Made by a program: the position numbers and the translations under genes. 64,000 bases of DNA from Rhodocyclaceae bacterium (GTDB lineage Bacteria > Pseudomonadota > Gammaproteobacteria > Burkholderiales > Rhodocyclaceae): positions 165,916-229,915 of the forward strand of contig JAGWTC010000001.1 of assembly GCA_028869135.1 (NCBI GenBank), written 5' to 3'. The notes under the pieces were generated by a model. That model saw only the letters and a program-made list of their open reading frames with translations, was not told the origin of the DNA and searched no databases. Positions 30,319 through 39,732 of this stretch are shown in pieces (position 1 is the first letter of the stretch; each line of letters opens with the position of its first letter).

Positions 30319-30989
30319 TCGACGATCCGCCCGTCCTGGATATGCAGGATGCGATCGGCGCGGGCGGCCAGAGCGGGGTCGTGGGTCACGATGATCAGAC
30401 TGGCCTTGCGGCTCTGATTCAGGCCCAGCATCAGGTCGAATACCGTCTCGGCGGTATGACGATCGAGATTGCCGGTCGGCTCGTCGGCCAGCACGCAGGC
30501 AGGCTTCGTCACCAGCGCACGCGCAATCGCCGCGCGCTGGCGCTCGCCGCCGGACAGCTCGCCGGGGCGATGCGCCAGGCGATGGCCCAGTCCCACTTCA
30601 CCGAGGATGGCGGCAGCGGCGGCCATTGCCTCTTCCCGCTTGATGCGCCGGATCAACAGGGGCATGGCCACGTTTTCCTGCGCCGAAAACTCTGGCAGCA
30701 GATGGTGAAACTGGTAGACGAAGCCCAGATTCTCATTGCGCAGACGGCTGCGTTCGGCGTCCGAAATACCCGCCATGTCCTTGCCCAGGATCTCCACCAT
30801 GCCCGAGCTCGGCGTATCCAGGCCGCCGAGCAGATGCAGCAGCGTGCTCTTGCCCGAACCGGACGAGCCCACCACCGCAACGCATTCACCCACGGCGAGA
30901 TCGAGGTCGACGCCGTGCAGCACCTTGACCTCGCTTGCCCCTTGCTCGAAAGTCTTGACCAGATTGCGCGCGCTCAGCACCGTGCTCAT
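30315..30989 (-). CDS. lolD: Lipoprotein-releasing ABC transporter ATPase LolD
   Basis: 224 residues. Walker [10 protein letters not shown], signature LSGGERQR, Walker [12 protein letters not shown] and the H-loop VTHDP are intact. It powers release of outer-membrane lipoproteins to LolA together with LolC/E. ATG 30989 overlaps the last base of the lolC stop; an ATG one codon earlier (30992) gives an ATGA overlap. GAGG is spaced 8 nt from the chosen ATG. It is convergent with the diguanylate cyclase gene. Confidence 0.93.
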   Translation of the reverse strand: MSTVLSARNLVKTFEQGASEVKVLHGVDLDLAVGECVAVVGSSGSGKSTLLHLLGGLDTPSSGMVEILGKDMAGISDAERSRLRNENLGFVYQFHHLLPEFSAQENVAMPLLIRRIKREEAMAAAAAILGEVGLGHRLAHRPGELSGGERQRAAIARALVTKPACVLADEPTGNLDRHTAETVFDLMLGLNQSRKASLIIVTHDPALAARADRILHIQDGRIVD

Positions 30990-32242
30990 CATTCGTACCT
31001 CAAGGCTTCGGCCGGATTGGTGCGCGACGCACGCCAGCTCGGGTAGAGGGTCGCAACCAGCGTCAACACGAAGGACACCAGCGTGATCACCCACACGTCG
31101 CCCCATTGCAGCTCGGACGGCAGGTCGGTGATGTAGTAGACGTCCTTGGCCAGGAACTGGAAGCCCAGCACATGTTCAAGGAAAGGCACGACCACGTCGA
31201 TGTTCAGCGCCAGCAACACGCCGCCGGCCACGCCGAGACCGAGGCCGATGCTGCCGATCAGGGCGCCCTGGATGATGAATATCTGCATGATGCTCTTCGG
31301 CTCCGCCCCCAGCGTGCGCAGGATGGCGATGTCGGCCTGCTTGTCGGTCACGGCCATGACCAGGGTGGAGACGATATTGAAGGCGGCCACGGCCACGATC
31401 AGCAGCAGGATCAGGAACATCATGTTCTTTTCGATCGCCACCGCGCGGAAGAAATTCGCGTGGCTGCGCGTCCAGTCGCTGGCGTAGGCGTCGGCCTGAA
31501 CGTATTGGTAAAGCTCGCGCGAGACGCGCGGTGCGGCGAACAGGTCGTCGAGCTTGAGGCGCACGCCGCTGACCTTGTCGCCCATCTGATAGAGGCGCTG
31601 CGCATCCTGCATGTCGATCAGCGCCAGGCCGTTGTCGTACTCGAACATGCCAACCTCGAACACGCCCACGACCGTGAATTGCTTCAGGCGCGGCGCCAGA
31701 CCGACCGGCGTATTGGTGCCTTGCGGCGCAATCAGCGTGACCTTGTCGCCCTCGAAGGCGCGCAGCGCGCGCGCCAGATCGGCGCCGAGAATGATGCCGA
31801 ACTCGCCGGGCTTGAGGTTCTCGAGCTTGCCGACCTTCATGTGCTGCGAGAAGTCGGCGACTTTCTCTTCGTCCGTAGGCACGATGCCGCGCACGACGGT
31901 GCCGCGCACGGTCTGATCGTAGGACAGCAGCCCCTGCGCCTGCACGAAGGGCGCGGCCGCCTTGACCTGCGGATGCTGGGAGGCTTGCTGCGCAACCGTC
32001 TGCCAATTGGCCAGATCGCCGTTCTCGCCGAGAATCTGGATATGCGAGGCCACGCCGAGAATGCGCGTGCGCAGCTCCTTCTGGAAACCGTTCATCACCG
32101 ACAGCACGACGATGAGGGCGGCCACGCCCAGCGCTATGCCGAGCATGGAGATCATGGAGATGAAGGAAATAAAGTGATTGCGGCGCTTGGCGCGGGTGTA
32201 GCGCAGCCCCACCAGCAGCTCGAAAGGTAGCTTATATCGCAT
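30989..32242 (-). CDS. lolC: Lipoprotein-releasing system permease LolC/LolE
   Basis: 417 residues. One membrane helix near 25-48, a large periplasmic MacB-like domain (about 50-270) and three C-terminal helices (about 275-400) give the LolC/E topology. The N-terminus [36 protein letters not shown] is typical (first residues quoted as positions 1-36 in part: [15 protein letters not shown]). Only one permease gene is present, so it probably acts as a homodimer (LolF-like), as in many non-enteric bacteria. Translationally coupled to lolD. ATG 32242 was chosen over an upstream ATG at 32260. Confidence 0.92.
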   Translation of the reverse strand: MRYKLPFELLVGLRYTRAKRRNHFISFISMISMLGIALGVAALIVVLSVMNGFQKELRTRILGVASHIQILGENGDLANWQTVAQQASQHPQVKAAAPFVQAQGLLSYDQTVRGTVVRGIVPTDEEKVADFSQHMKVGKLENLKPGEFGIILGADLARALRAFEGDKVTLIAPQGTNTPVGLAPRLKQFTVVGVFEVGMFEYDNGLALIDMQDAQRLYQMGDKVSGVRLKLDDLFAAPRVSRELYQYVQADAYASDWTRSHANFFRAVAIEKNMMFLILLLIVAVAAFNIVSTLVMAVTDKQADIAILRTLGAEPKSIMQIFIIQGALIGSIGLGLGVAGGVLLALNIDVVVPFLEHVLGFQFLAKDVYYITDLPSELQWGDVWVITLVSFVLTLVATLYPSWRASRTNPAEALRYE

Positions 32243-32308
32243 GGGGCTGCATGCTAACATGCGGCGCTTATTGCAAAGCCCCGCAAGCCCGGCCGCATCT
32301 GTTTCCGC

Positions 32309-33352
32309 ATGTCACAGACACCCTCCATCCTGCACCTCGCCCTGCCCGGCCTGTTGTGGCCCGCCCAGGCCATGCAGGACATGGTCTTCGACCTGAAGTT
32401 GCCGGCGCTGAGCTGGCTGCTCGGCAAGGGCGGCCGGTCCTTGCACCCGGTCGCCGACAGCCAGCAGTGGCTGGCTGAAGTCGCCGGCCTTTCCGAGCTT
32501 CCGACCGCGGCGCTGCGCGCCAGCGCCCTGCAGCAGGAACAGACCGGCCGCTGGCTGTGCCTCGACCCCATCCACCTGCGCGTCGAACGCACGCAGCTCA
32601 TCGTTCAGGATCCCGCCTCCCTGCGGCTAACGGAGGACGAAGCGGCTGCGCTCATGGCCGATCTCGCGCCGCTGCTGGATGAGCTGGGCGCCCTGCACGG
32701 CGCCGACCCGCACGAATGGCTGCTGCACTTGCATGAGGAATCGGATATCCGCACCACGCCGCTGGCGGACGCCATCGAGCTCAACGGCGATCAACTGATG
32801 CCCAAGGCCGGCAATGTGAAACTCTGGCGCCGTCTGCTCAATGAGGTGCAGGTGACGCTGCACGAACACCCGGTCAATCTCGCCCGCAGCGCGCGCGGCC
32901 TGCCCGCCGTAAACAGCGTCTGGCCCTGGGGGGAAGGCGACCTCAAGGTCGGCCAGGCGGACTGGAATCTTATCGAGGCGGATGGAACCCTATGGCAGGG
33001 GCTTAGCCGTCATCTCGGTTGCGCCTGGTCGGCGTTGCCCGAACGCTTCGAAAATCATGCCGGCAAGACGCTGGCGCTAAACCCCGCGCTGGATATTGCA
33101 ACCCGCCAGCGCGACGCGATCCAATGGCGCGCCGCCCTGCAGTCGCTCGAAACCGCATGGTTCGAACCTATCGCGGAGGCGCTGCAAAGCGGCGCCCTGC
33201 GGCAGTTCGTGCTGCACGGCCAAGGCGAAGGCCAGGCCTTGCGGATGACCGTCAGCGGCAGCAACCGCCTGAATTTCTGGCGCAAGCCGGCGCCGCTGGC
33301 CGCGCTCGGTGTCGGCGCCAGCCCCTCCGCTCACGCCGGGGCCAAGGCATGA
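32309..33352 (+). CDS. RpfE-like conserved protein of unknown function
   Basis: A 347-residue soluble protein starting MSQTPSILHLALPGLLWP. It resembles the conserved proteins encoded beside recJ in beta- and gammaproteobacteria, including Xanthomonas RpfE, and sometimes described as distantly related to cofactor-independent phosphoglycerate mutases. Conserved-looking parts are LARSARGLPAVNSVWPWGEG and NRLNFWRK near the C-terminus. No catalytic motif can be named. Its stop overlaps the recJ start as ATGA, so the two are coupled. The function is unknown. Confidence 0.7.
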   Translation: MSQTPSILHLALPGLLWPAQAMQDMVFDLKLPALSWLLGKGGRSLHPVADSQQWLAEVAGLSELPTAALRASALQQEQTGRWLCLDPIHLRVERTQLIVQDPASLRLTEDEAAALMADLAPLLDELGALHGADPHEWLLHLHEESDIRTTPLADAIELNGDQLMPKAGNVKLWRRLLNEVQVTLHEHPVNLARSARGLPAVNSVWPWGEGDLKVGQADWNLIEADGTLWQGLSRHLGCAWSALPERFENHAGKTLALNPALDIATRQRDAIQWRAALQSLETAWFEPIAEALQSGALRQFVLHGQGEGQALRMTVSGSNRLNFWRKPAPLAALGVGASPSAHAGAKA

Positions 33353-35037
33353 CGCGCATCGTCGCCCGTAGCGTCCCGACGCGCGCCCACCTGATGCTCG
33401 AACAGGGCGGCATTCATCCCCTGCTCGCCCGCCTCTATGCCGCGCGCGGCATCAAGAGCGCCGATGAGCTCGACACCTCTTTGGCGAAGCTGATTCCACC
33501 GGCGGAAATGAAGGGCGCAATCGAGGCCGGGAAGCTGCTTGCCGACGGCATCGCCGCCAAACAGCGCATGCTCATCGTCGCCGACTACGACTGCGACGGC
33601 GCCACCGCCTGTGCGCTGGGCCTGCGCGGTCTGCGCATGTTCGGCGCGCAGGTCGACTACCTCGTGCCCAACCGCTTCGAGACCGGCTACGGCCTGTCGC
33701 CCGAAGTCGTCGCCATCGCGGCGCAACGAAAGCCCGATCTGATCGTCACGGTGGACAACGGCATCGCCAGCGTCGAGGGCATCGCCGCCGCCAATGCGCT
33801 GGGCATACGCACACTGGTCACCGACCATCACCTGCCCGGCGACACGCTGCCGGACGCCGCCGTCATCGTGAACCCCAATCAGCCGGGCTGCCCCTTCCCC
33901 AGTAAAGCGCTGGCCGGCTGCGGCGTGATGTTCTACGTGCTGCTGGCGCTGCGCGCGGAATTACGCAATCGCGGCGCGTTCGAAGGCCGGCAGGAACCCA
34001 ATCTCGGCAGCCTGCTCGACCTCGTCGCGCTCGGCACCGTCGCCGACGTCGTGCCGCTCGATCGCAACAACCGCATCCTCGTCGCCCAGGGCCTGGCGCG
34101 CATGCGCGCCGGCCAGATGCAGGCCGGCCTGCGCGCGCTGTTCCATGTGGCTGGTCGCGATGCACGACAGGCGGCGAGCTTCGATCTCGGCTTCGCGGTC
34201 GCCCCGCGGCTCAATGCCGCCGGCCGGCTGTCGGACATGTCGCTGGGCATCGAATGCCTGATCACCGACGATCCGGCGCGCGCCGCCAACATCGCGCAGG
34301 AACTCGACCAGATCAATCGCGAACGCCGCAGCATCGAGGCCGACATGCAGGCCGATACCGCGATTCTGCTGGACACCATCGACGTCGCCGGCCGCGCCAG
34401 CCTGTCGCTCTACGATCCCAACTGGCACCAGGGCGTGATCGGCATCCTGGCCGGGCGCGTGCGCGAGAAAACCCATCGCCCCACCTTTGCCTTCGCCAAG
34501 GGCAACGAGGGCGAAGTCAAAGCCTCGGGGCGCAGCATTCCGGGCCTGCATCTGCGCGATGCGCTCGATCTCGTTTCGAAGCGCCACCCCGGCTTGCTGC
34601 TGAAGTTCGGCGGCCACGCCGCCGCCGCCGGTCTGACCTTGCGCGAAGAAGAGCTACCGCGCTTCGACGCCGCCTTCGAGCAAGTAGCCAAGGAGCTGCT
34701 CAGCCCCGCCGATCTGACCCGCACCATAGAAACCGACGGCACGCTGGAGGAAGGCTATTACGGCATCGAGACTGTGCGCGTGCTCGACGGCAGCATCTGG
34801 GGGCAGCATTTCCCCGCTCCGGTTTTCGCGGATACCTTCCGCGTCATTCGCCAGCGCGTGCTGAAGGAAAAGCATCTGAAGCTCACGCTGCAGAAAGGCC
34901 ACAGCCGCTTCGAGGCCATCTGGTTCAATCACCCCGATGCCCTGCCCGACCAGGCCGAGCTGGCTTTCCGCCTCAGCATCAACGAATACAACGGCACGCA
35001 GTCGGTGCAGCTGATGGTGGAAGGCGTAGCCGGCTGA
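33349..35037 (+). CDS. recJ: Single-strand DNA exonuclease RecJ
   Basis: 562 residues. The DHH phosphoesterase motifs are intact: ADYDCDGATAC (motif I), VTVDNGIA (motif II) and TDHHLPGD (motif III). The DHHA1 region includes GIGVIL-like GVIGILAGR and KFGGHAAAAG, and an OB-fold C-terminus follows. It degrades ssDNA 5' to 3' in recombination and mismatch repair. The start is ATG 33349, coupled to the upstream rpfE-like gene; the gene pair with prfB nearby recalls the Xanthomonas rpf region. Confidence 0.96.
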   Translation: MTRIVARSVPTRAHLMLEQGGIHPLLARLYAARGIKSADELDTSLAKLIPPAEMKGAIEAGKLLADGIAAKQRMLIVADYDCDGATACALGLRGLRMFGAQVDYLVPNRFETGYGLSPEVVAIAAQRKPDLIVTVDNGIASVEGIAAANALGIRTLVTDHHLPGDTLPDAAVIVNPNQPGCPFPSKALAGCGVMFYVLLALRAELRNRGAFEGRQEPNLGSLLDLVALGTVADVVPLDRNNRILVAQGLARMRAGQMQAGLRALFHVAGRDARQAASFDLGFAVAPRLNAAGRLSDMSLGIECLITDDPARAANIAQELDQINRERRSIEADMQADTAILLDTIDVAGRASLSLYDPNWHQGVIGILAGRVREKTHRPTFAFAKGNEGEVKASGRSIPGLHLRDALDLVSKRHPGLLLKFGGHAAAAGLTLREEELPRFDAAFEQVAKELLSPADLTRTIETDGTLEEGYYGIETVRVLDGSIWGQHFPAPVFADTFRVIRQRVLKEKHLKLTLQKGHSRFEAIWFNHPDALPDQAELAFRLSINEYNGTQSVQLMVEGVAG

Positions 35038-35099
35038 TTCAGACGTCGCCCGCGTTTACGAAGGCATAGTCAACGCACCGAGCGCCTCAACCCAAAACA

Positions 35100-35408
35100 T
35101 CAGATCGTGCCGTTCGCCTTCAGCAACAGCAGCAAGGCATCCACTCGGCGTCGCGCAATGGTCGCCTCGCGAAATACCGCCGCCGAGAACATGAAGGCAG
35201 CGCCGGCCGCGGCGGCGATGATTCCGTTCCCGTTGGGAACCGACATGGCAAGGCTCCAGCCGCAGAGCGCACCTGCAACCGCCATCAAGGCATTGTGATA
35301 CCAGGAAAACTGACCGCGCTCAAGACGCTGCAGGGTCTGCAGCGCCTGAGCCCGGTCCGCGACGGCCCTGGCCAGAAGTTCGCCGTCGATCTGGGTTGCC
35401 TCGTTCAT
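35100..35408 (-). CDS. Small hypothetical membrane protein (102 aa)
   Basis: The N-terminal half is a hydrophilic helix (MNEATQIDGELLARAVADR), followed by two hydrophobic segments (about 38-56 and 62-80) and a basic C-terminal helix. GGAG lies 9 bases before the ATG at 35408. No family is recognised. It lies downstream of the pilin-fusion gene on the same strand, about 100 bases away. Coding appearance is moderate. Confidence 0.55.
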   Translation of the reverse strand: MNEATQIDGELLARAVADRAQALQTLQRLERGQFSWYHNALMAVAGALCGWSLAMSVPNGNGIIAAAAGAAFMFSAAVFREATIARRRVDALLLLLKANGTI

Positions 35409-35507
35409 CGATGATTTCTCCGTTGGATAGCAAAATCGTTGTATCCCTGATCACGCTCTCTTCACACGCCAAGCTCAGTGCTCAGCGATGAGGAGGCAGC
35501 ATTTTTT

Positions 35508-36494
35508 TCACGGCACCACCGACGGCCGGCAATCCTTCGGCAGCAGGCGGACTGGAATATCCTCGCCGCGGCACTCCCATACGATGCGTTGCTGATCGTC
35601 CAGCGCCGGCACATAGACGAGGCTCTTGCCGGCAAGAGATTGGCCGGCAAGAACCACCGTCAACACGCCCCCCTTGCCGACGGACGCCTGCCCGACCATG
35701 GGCGGATAGGGCTGCGTAAAGCCCGCCTCCTCAAGAGAGGACGGAACTCTGTGCCTGGCGTAGTAGTGCGCGGCGATCGCCTCCTTGGCGCCGCCGGTAT
35801 AGCGCTGCGCCTCCTTCATCTGCGTGCGCGTCGTGTACTCCGCATACTGCGGAATCGCAATTGCCCCCAGGATGCCGACGACCGGAACGACGGCAAAGAG
35901 CATCAGGAGAATCACCACCACGCCGCTGCTACCGCCCTTGGCGGCGAGAATGCGCAACTGTTTCTGTTCATTGCGCGATGCCTGTTTCGACTCGGCGATC
36001 TTGGCTTTGCAATGCAGGTAATACATGCCGGCGGCATGCGAGGGAATCCACAAGAACGCCCAGCCCAGATAGAGCAGGAAGACCAACCCGCCCAGCGCGC
36101 CGCCGGCCGTCTGCCCGAGCAGGGCCATGGCCGCCACCGCAAACAGGGTTGCCGCGTAGGGCGCGAGGAAATAGATGATCGCTGCCCGCCACATCTTGCG
36201 GTAGAGCATCCACCAAAATGTGACGAAGAAGGCCGGCCAGTGCCAGCCGGCCTGCGGACCGCCGTGCGCATCGTAAGACTGGAAGCGGGACAGATAATAG
36301 TCGTGGCCGCCGTTTATGCCGATGGCGGCTTCGTAAAACTCCGTCGTATCGGCCGGCTCATGGTTTACGGCGTTCTGGCTCGCTGCTCGGGCGGGCTGCG
36401 GAGGCGCCACCACGGCGTCCGCCATCAAAGTGCCGCACCCGACACAGGCCACGCCTGATACGGCGTTGGCATTTCCACATTGCGGACAGAACAT
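35508..36494 (-). CDS. Zinc-ribbon / DUF2628-like / pilin-like fusion membrane protein
   Basis: 328 residues from ATG 36494, which follows a strong AGGGGGGGA box; the frame is open upstream to 36608. The N-terminus has a zinc ribbon, C3-x2-C6 and C17-x2-C20. Residues 85-160 carry two to three membrane helices with aromatic-rich loops (WHWPAFFVTFWWMLYRKMWR), as in DUF2628. A further helix (about 191-213) runs into GILGAIAIPQYAEYTTRTQM (207-226), which matches the mature N-terminus of type IV pilins. The C-terminus has the paired cysteines C308 and C322 in the pilin D-loop pattern (WEC...LPKDCR). There is no prepilin peptidase site (GFTLIE), so it is unlikely to be assembled as a normal pilin. 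Confidence 0.75.
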   Translation of the reverse strand: MFCPQCGNANAVSGVACVGCGTLMADAVVAPPQPARAASQNAVNHEPADTTEFYEAAIGINGGHDYYLSRFQSYDAHGGPQAGWHWPAFFVTFWWMLYRKMWRAAIIYFLAPYAATLFAVAAMALLGQTAGGALGGLVFLLYLGWAFLWIPSHAAGMYYLHCKAKIAESKQASRNEQKQLRILAAKGGSSGVVVILLMLFAVVPVVGILGAIAIPQYAEYTTRTQMKEAQRYTGGAKEAIAAHYYARHRVPSSLEEAGFTQPYPPMVGQASVGKGGVLTVVLAGQSLAGKSLVYVPALDDQQRIVWECRGEDIPVRLLPKDCRPSVVP

Positions 36495-36776
36495 ATCCCC
36501 CCCTTGCGGTGATTGCAGCGATTTATTGATTTTCTGCAGACCGGCACTCAGCCGGCCGGCCGCACAACTATACCGAAAACCAGGCCGGCAACAAGGCAAT
36601 TGAAACAAGCCTACTTGGTTTCATACGCAAATCGAAGGCTCGCGTGACCCAGTGCGTCAAGGCGGCGTTGCGAACCCCAGGCGGGCGGCCCCGACACAGG
36701 GGCGCACTGGCGCGCACGCCATGTATGCGGATAAAGCCGCGTCAGCGCGACGCCCGGCTTTGGGCAGTCGCTCCGG

Positions 36777-36782
36777 TATAAT
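36777..36782 (+). promoter_or_regulatory. -10 element of the prfB promoter
   Basis: A perfect TATAAT lies 37 bases before the prfB ATG. The -35 region is weak (a GGCTTT-like hexamer about 15 bases upstream). The rest of the gap 36495-36818 holds the start region of the pilin-fusion gene and nothing else I can identify. Confidence 0.5.
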
Positions 36783-36818
36783 CACGTCTTTGCTATCAAG
36801 CCGAAAGAACAGAGCACC

Positions 36819-37923
36819 ATGGAAGCAGAACGCATCAACGCCATCGGCAACAAGATTGCCGATCTCGCCGCTCGCGGCACCGAACTCCGGAGGTATCTTT
36901 GACTTCGACGTCAAGGCGGAGAAGCTTGAAGAACTGAATCAGGAAATGGCCGATCCCAAGATCTGGGAAGACGCCGAACGCGCCCAGGCGCTGGGCAAGG
37001 AAAAGAAGTCCCTGGAAAACGTCGTACTGACGCTGGAAAGCGTCTCGTCCGCGCTCGCCGATGCGCAGGACCTGTTCGACATGGCCAAGGACGAGGGCGA
37101 CGACGACACGCTGGAAGCGGTCGCCGCTGACTTGGAAGGTGTTGAATCAACCGTGGCCGGACTTGAGTTCCGCCGCATGTTCAACCAGCCGGCCGACCCG
37201 AACAACTGCTTCATCGACATCCAGGCCGGCGCCGGCGGCACCGAAGCCTGCGACTGGGCCAGCATCCTGCTGCGCCAGTACCTGAAGTACTGCGAAAAAA
37301 AGGGCTTCAAGGCCGAAGTGCTGGAAGAGACCGAAGGCGACGTGGCCGGGATTCGTTCGGCATCCCTCAAGGTCGAGGGCGAATACGCCTACGGCCTCCT
37401 GCGCACCGAAACCGGCGTGCACCGACTGGTGCGCAAGAGCCCCTTCGACTCCTCGGGCGGTCGTCACACCTCGTTCGCCAGCTTGTACGTGTATCCGGAA
37501 ATCGACGACTCCTTCGAGGTCGAGATCAATCCGGCCGATCTGCGCGTCGACACCTTCCGCGCCTCGGGCGCCGGCGGTCAGCACATCAACAAGACCGACT
37601 CCGCGATCCGTATCACCCACAACCCGACCGGCATCGTCGTACAGTGTCAGAACGATCGTTCGCAGCATCGCAACCGCGCCGAAGCCATGGCCATGCTGAA
37701 GTCCAAGCTCTACGAACTGGAAATGCGCAAGCGCCAGGCCGAAGCCGACAAGCTGGAAGCCGGCAAGACCGATGTGGGCTGGGGCCACCAGATCCGCTCC
37801 TACGTGCTCGACCAGTCGCGCATCAAGGATCTGCGCACCAACGTCGAAATCTCGAACACCCAGAAGGTGCTCGACGGCGACCTCGATCCGTTTATCGAGG
37901 CGAGTCTGAAGCAAGGGGTTTAA
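36819..37923 (+). CDS. prfB: Peptide chain release factor 2 (programmed +1 frameshift)
   Basis: Joins 36819-36899 and 36901-37923 to give 367 residues. Frame one ([20 protein letters not shown]...) ends at UGA 36900-36902; skipping T36900 continues in the +1 frame as [14 protein letters not shown]. The SPF tripeptide ([11 protein letters not shown]) that reads UGA/UAA and the catalytic GGQ ([12 protein letters not shown]) are intact. RF2 terminates translation and autoregulates through the frameshift. Annotation without the frameshift gives a false upstream start. Followed by a repeat element, then moaA. Confidence 0.97.
36888..36902 (+). promoter_or_regulatory. RF2 +1 frameshift site
   Basis: The sequence CGGAGGTATCTTTGAC has an internal Shine-Dalgarno (GGAGG) three bases before the slippery CTT, followed by UGA-C, the poor termination context used for RF2 autoregulation. 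Slippage of peptidyl-tRNA-Leu from CUU to UUU restores the reading frame. Confidence 0.97.
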
Positions 37924-37931
37924 AAACCAAA

Positions 37932-38016
37932 GCGAGCCACCAAGTCACCAAGAAAGTCAGAACCAAAAATCTTTTCCTTGGTGATACTGGGTGTCCTTTG
38001 TAACTTGGTGGCTCGC
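37932..38016. repeat. CACCAAG/CTTGGTG hairpin repeat, copy 1
   Basis: Outer arms GCGAGCCACCAAGT (37932-37945) and ACTTGGTGGCTCGC (38003-38016) are perfect complements, with inner arms CACCAAG (37946-37952) and CTTGGTG (37977-37983). It fills the gap between prfB and moaA. A related copy lies at 44706-44786 in the same orientation. Confidence 0.8.
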
Positions 38017-38041
38017 GGTTGATTTTGACTATTCTTAAAAC

Positions 38042-39109
38042 ATGAACAAGCGCGTCATTCCGATCAAGGCGGGCAGTCTGATCCTGCCGAGCAGCACCGG
38101 CCCTCTCGACGAGGCGCCGGTGGATACGCTCGGCCGGCCGATCCGCGACCTGCGCATTTCGGTGACCGACCGCTGCAACTTCCGCTGCAACTACTGCATG
38201 CCGAAGACGGTGTTCAACCGCGACTTCAAGTTCATGCCGCACGACTCCCTCCTGACTTTTGAGGAAATCGAGCGCGTCGCCAGGCTCTTCGTCGATCAGG
38301 GCGTGGAAAAGCTGCGCATCACCGGCGGCGAGCCGCTGATGCGCAAGCATCTGGAGCGCCTGATCGAGAAGCTGGCCAGACTGCCGGTCGAACTCACCTT
38401 GACCACCAACGGCTCCCTGCTTGCCAGGAAGGCGCAAAGCTTCAAGGACGCCGGCCTGCAGCGCGTGACGGTTTCGCTCGACGCGCTGGACGACCCTACC
38501 TTCCGGAAGATGAACGACGTGGACTTCCCGGTGGCGGAGGTACTCGCAGGCATAGAAGCGGCCGCCGGCGTCGGCCTGCCGGTCAAGATCAATATGGTGG
38601 TCAAGCGCGGCGTGAACGATCAGGCCATCCTGCCCGTGGTGCGCCACTTCAAGGGCAGCGGGCACATCGTTCGCTTCATCGAATACATGGATGTGGGCAG
38701 CAGCCTCGGCTGGAAGATGGACGAGGTCGTGCCCTCGCGCGAGATTGTCGATCTCATCAATGCCGAACTTCCCATTGAACCTGCCAATCCCAACTATCGC
38801 GGCGAAGTCGCGCGGCGCTGGCGATTCAAGGACGGCAGCGGAGAAATCGGCGTGATCTCGTCGGTCACCGAAGCCTTCTGTTCGAGCTGTACGCGTCTGC
38901 GGCTTTCGCCCGAGGGCAGTTTGTACACCTGTCTGTTCGCGCAGGGTGGCCACGATATCCGCCAGCTTCTGCGCGGCGGCGCCGACGACGAGACCATCAC
39001 CCGCGCCATCCAGGGTATCTGGCAGCAACGCGGCGACCGCTATTCGGAAATTCGTACCGCCGACACCGCCGCCGCCAGAAAAGTGGAAATGCACTACATC
39101 GGAGGGTAA
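38042..39109 (+). CDS. moaA: GTP 3',8-cyclase MoaA
   Basis: Radical-SAM enzyme for the first step of molybdenum cofactor synthesis; 355 residues. The SAM cluster cysteines are C45, C49 and C52 ([12 protein letters not shown]). The GTP-binding second cluster is carried by [13 protein letters not shown]...C, and the essential C-terminal Gly-Gly is present (HYIGG). First gene of a moaA-mobA-moeA run with gaps of 5 and 27 bases. The MoaC partner is not in this window. Confidence 0.96.
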   Translation: MNKRVIPIKAGSLILPSSTGPLDEAPVDTLGRPIRDLRISVTDRCNFRCNYCMPKTVFNRDFKFMPHDSLLTFEEIERVARLFVDQGVEKLRITGGEPLMRKHLERLIEKLARLPVELTLTTNGSLLARKAQSFKDAGLQRVTVSLDALDDPTFRKMNDVDFPVAEVLAGIEAAAGVGLPVKINMVVKRGVNDQAILPVVRHFKGSGHIVRFIEYMDVGSSLGWKMDEVVPSREIVDLINAELPIEPANPNYRGEVARRWRFKDGSGEIGVISSVTEAFCSSCTRLRLSPEGSLYTCLFAQGGHDIRQLLRGGADDETITRAIQGIWQQRGDRYSEIRTADTAAARKVEMHYIGG

Positions 39110-39114
39110 GCCTC

Positions 39115-39705
39115 ATGAATGCATCGAACATCACCGGCCTGGTTCTGGCCGGCGGCCAGGGCAGCCGCATGGGCGGCCGCGACAAGGGCATCATGTCCTA
39201 TCAGGGCAGGCCGCTCGTACAGCACGTGCTCGACCGCCTGCGTCCGCAGGTCGGCCCCATCATCATCAACGCCAACCGCAACGCCGACACGTATAACGAG
39301 TTCGGCTACCCGGTGGTCGCCGACGCACCCAATCCGCAAGGCGAACAATATGCCGGACCGCTGGCGGGCTTGCTGGCCGGCCTCCGCGCCTGCACGACCG
39401 ACTGGCTGGTCACGGTGCCCTGCGATTCGCCTGGCTTCCCGACCGACCTCGTCGCACGTTTCATCGAAGCCAACCTGAAAAACGGCTGCGGTGACCTCTT
39501 CGTCGTGCGCACGCCGGTGCAGACGCATCCGGTCTTCATGCTCGTGCATCGCGAACTGACGCGCACGCTGGCCACGTTTCTCAACAGCGGCGAACGCAAG
39601 CTCGGCGCCTGGCAGCAGCAGAACGGCGCCAGCTATGTAGAATTCGACGACGAAGCCGCCTTCGCCAACCTCAACACCCCCGAAGAACTCGCCGCGCATA
39701 AATAA
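39115..39705 (+). CDS. mobA: Molybdenum cofactor guanylyltransferase MobA
   Basis: 196 residues with the nucleotidyltransferase signature LAGGQGSRMGGRDKG at 10-24 and a conserved VPCDSPGFP. It adds GMP to Mo-molybdopterin to form the dinucleotide cofactor of DMSO-reductase-type enzymes such as nitrate reductase and formate dehydrogenase. It lies 5 bases after moaA and before moeA, so the operon suggests that the organism makes bis-MGD enzymes. Confidence 0.95.
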   Translation: MNASNITGLVLAGGQGSRMGGRDKGIMSYQGRPLVQHVLDRLRPQVGPIIINANRNADTYNEFGYPVVADAPNPQGEQYAGPLAGLLAGLRACTTDWLVTVPCDSPGFPTDLVARFIEANLKNGCGDLFVVRTPVQTHPVFMLVHRELTRTLATFLNSGERKLGAWQQQNGASYVEFDDEAAFANLNTPEELAAHK

Positions 39706-39732
39706 GAACCGCCGGCACCAGGGAGATCCCTC

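Noticed and set aside
36495..36608. 38-residue N-terminal extension of the pilin-fusion protein
   Set aside because: The zinc ribbon begins right at the ATG 36494, which has a strong purine-rich box; the upstream part has no such site.
36652..36818. Upstream coding part of prfB in the +1 frame
   Set aside because: The true start is ATG 36819 in the other frame, joined by the classic RF2 frameshift; the upstream open frame holds the promoter.
37932..38016. CRISPR repeat
   Set aside because: The CACCAAG/CTTGGTG units are palindromic and irregularly spaced, with no regular spacers or cas genes in the window.
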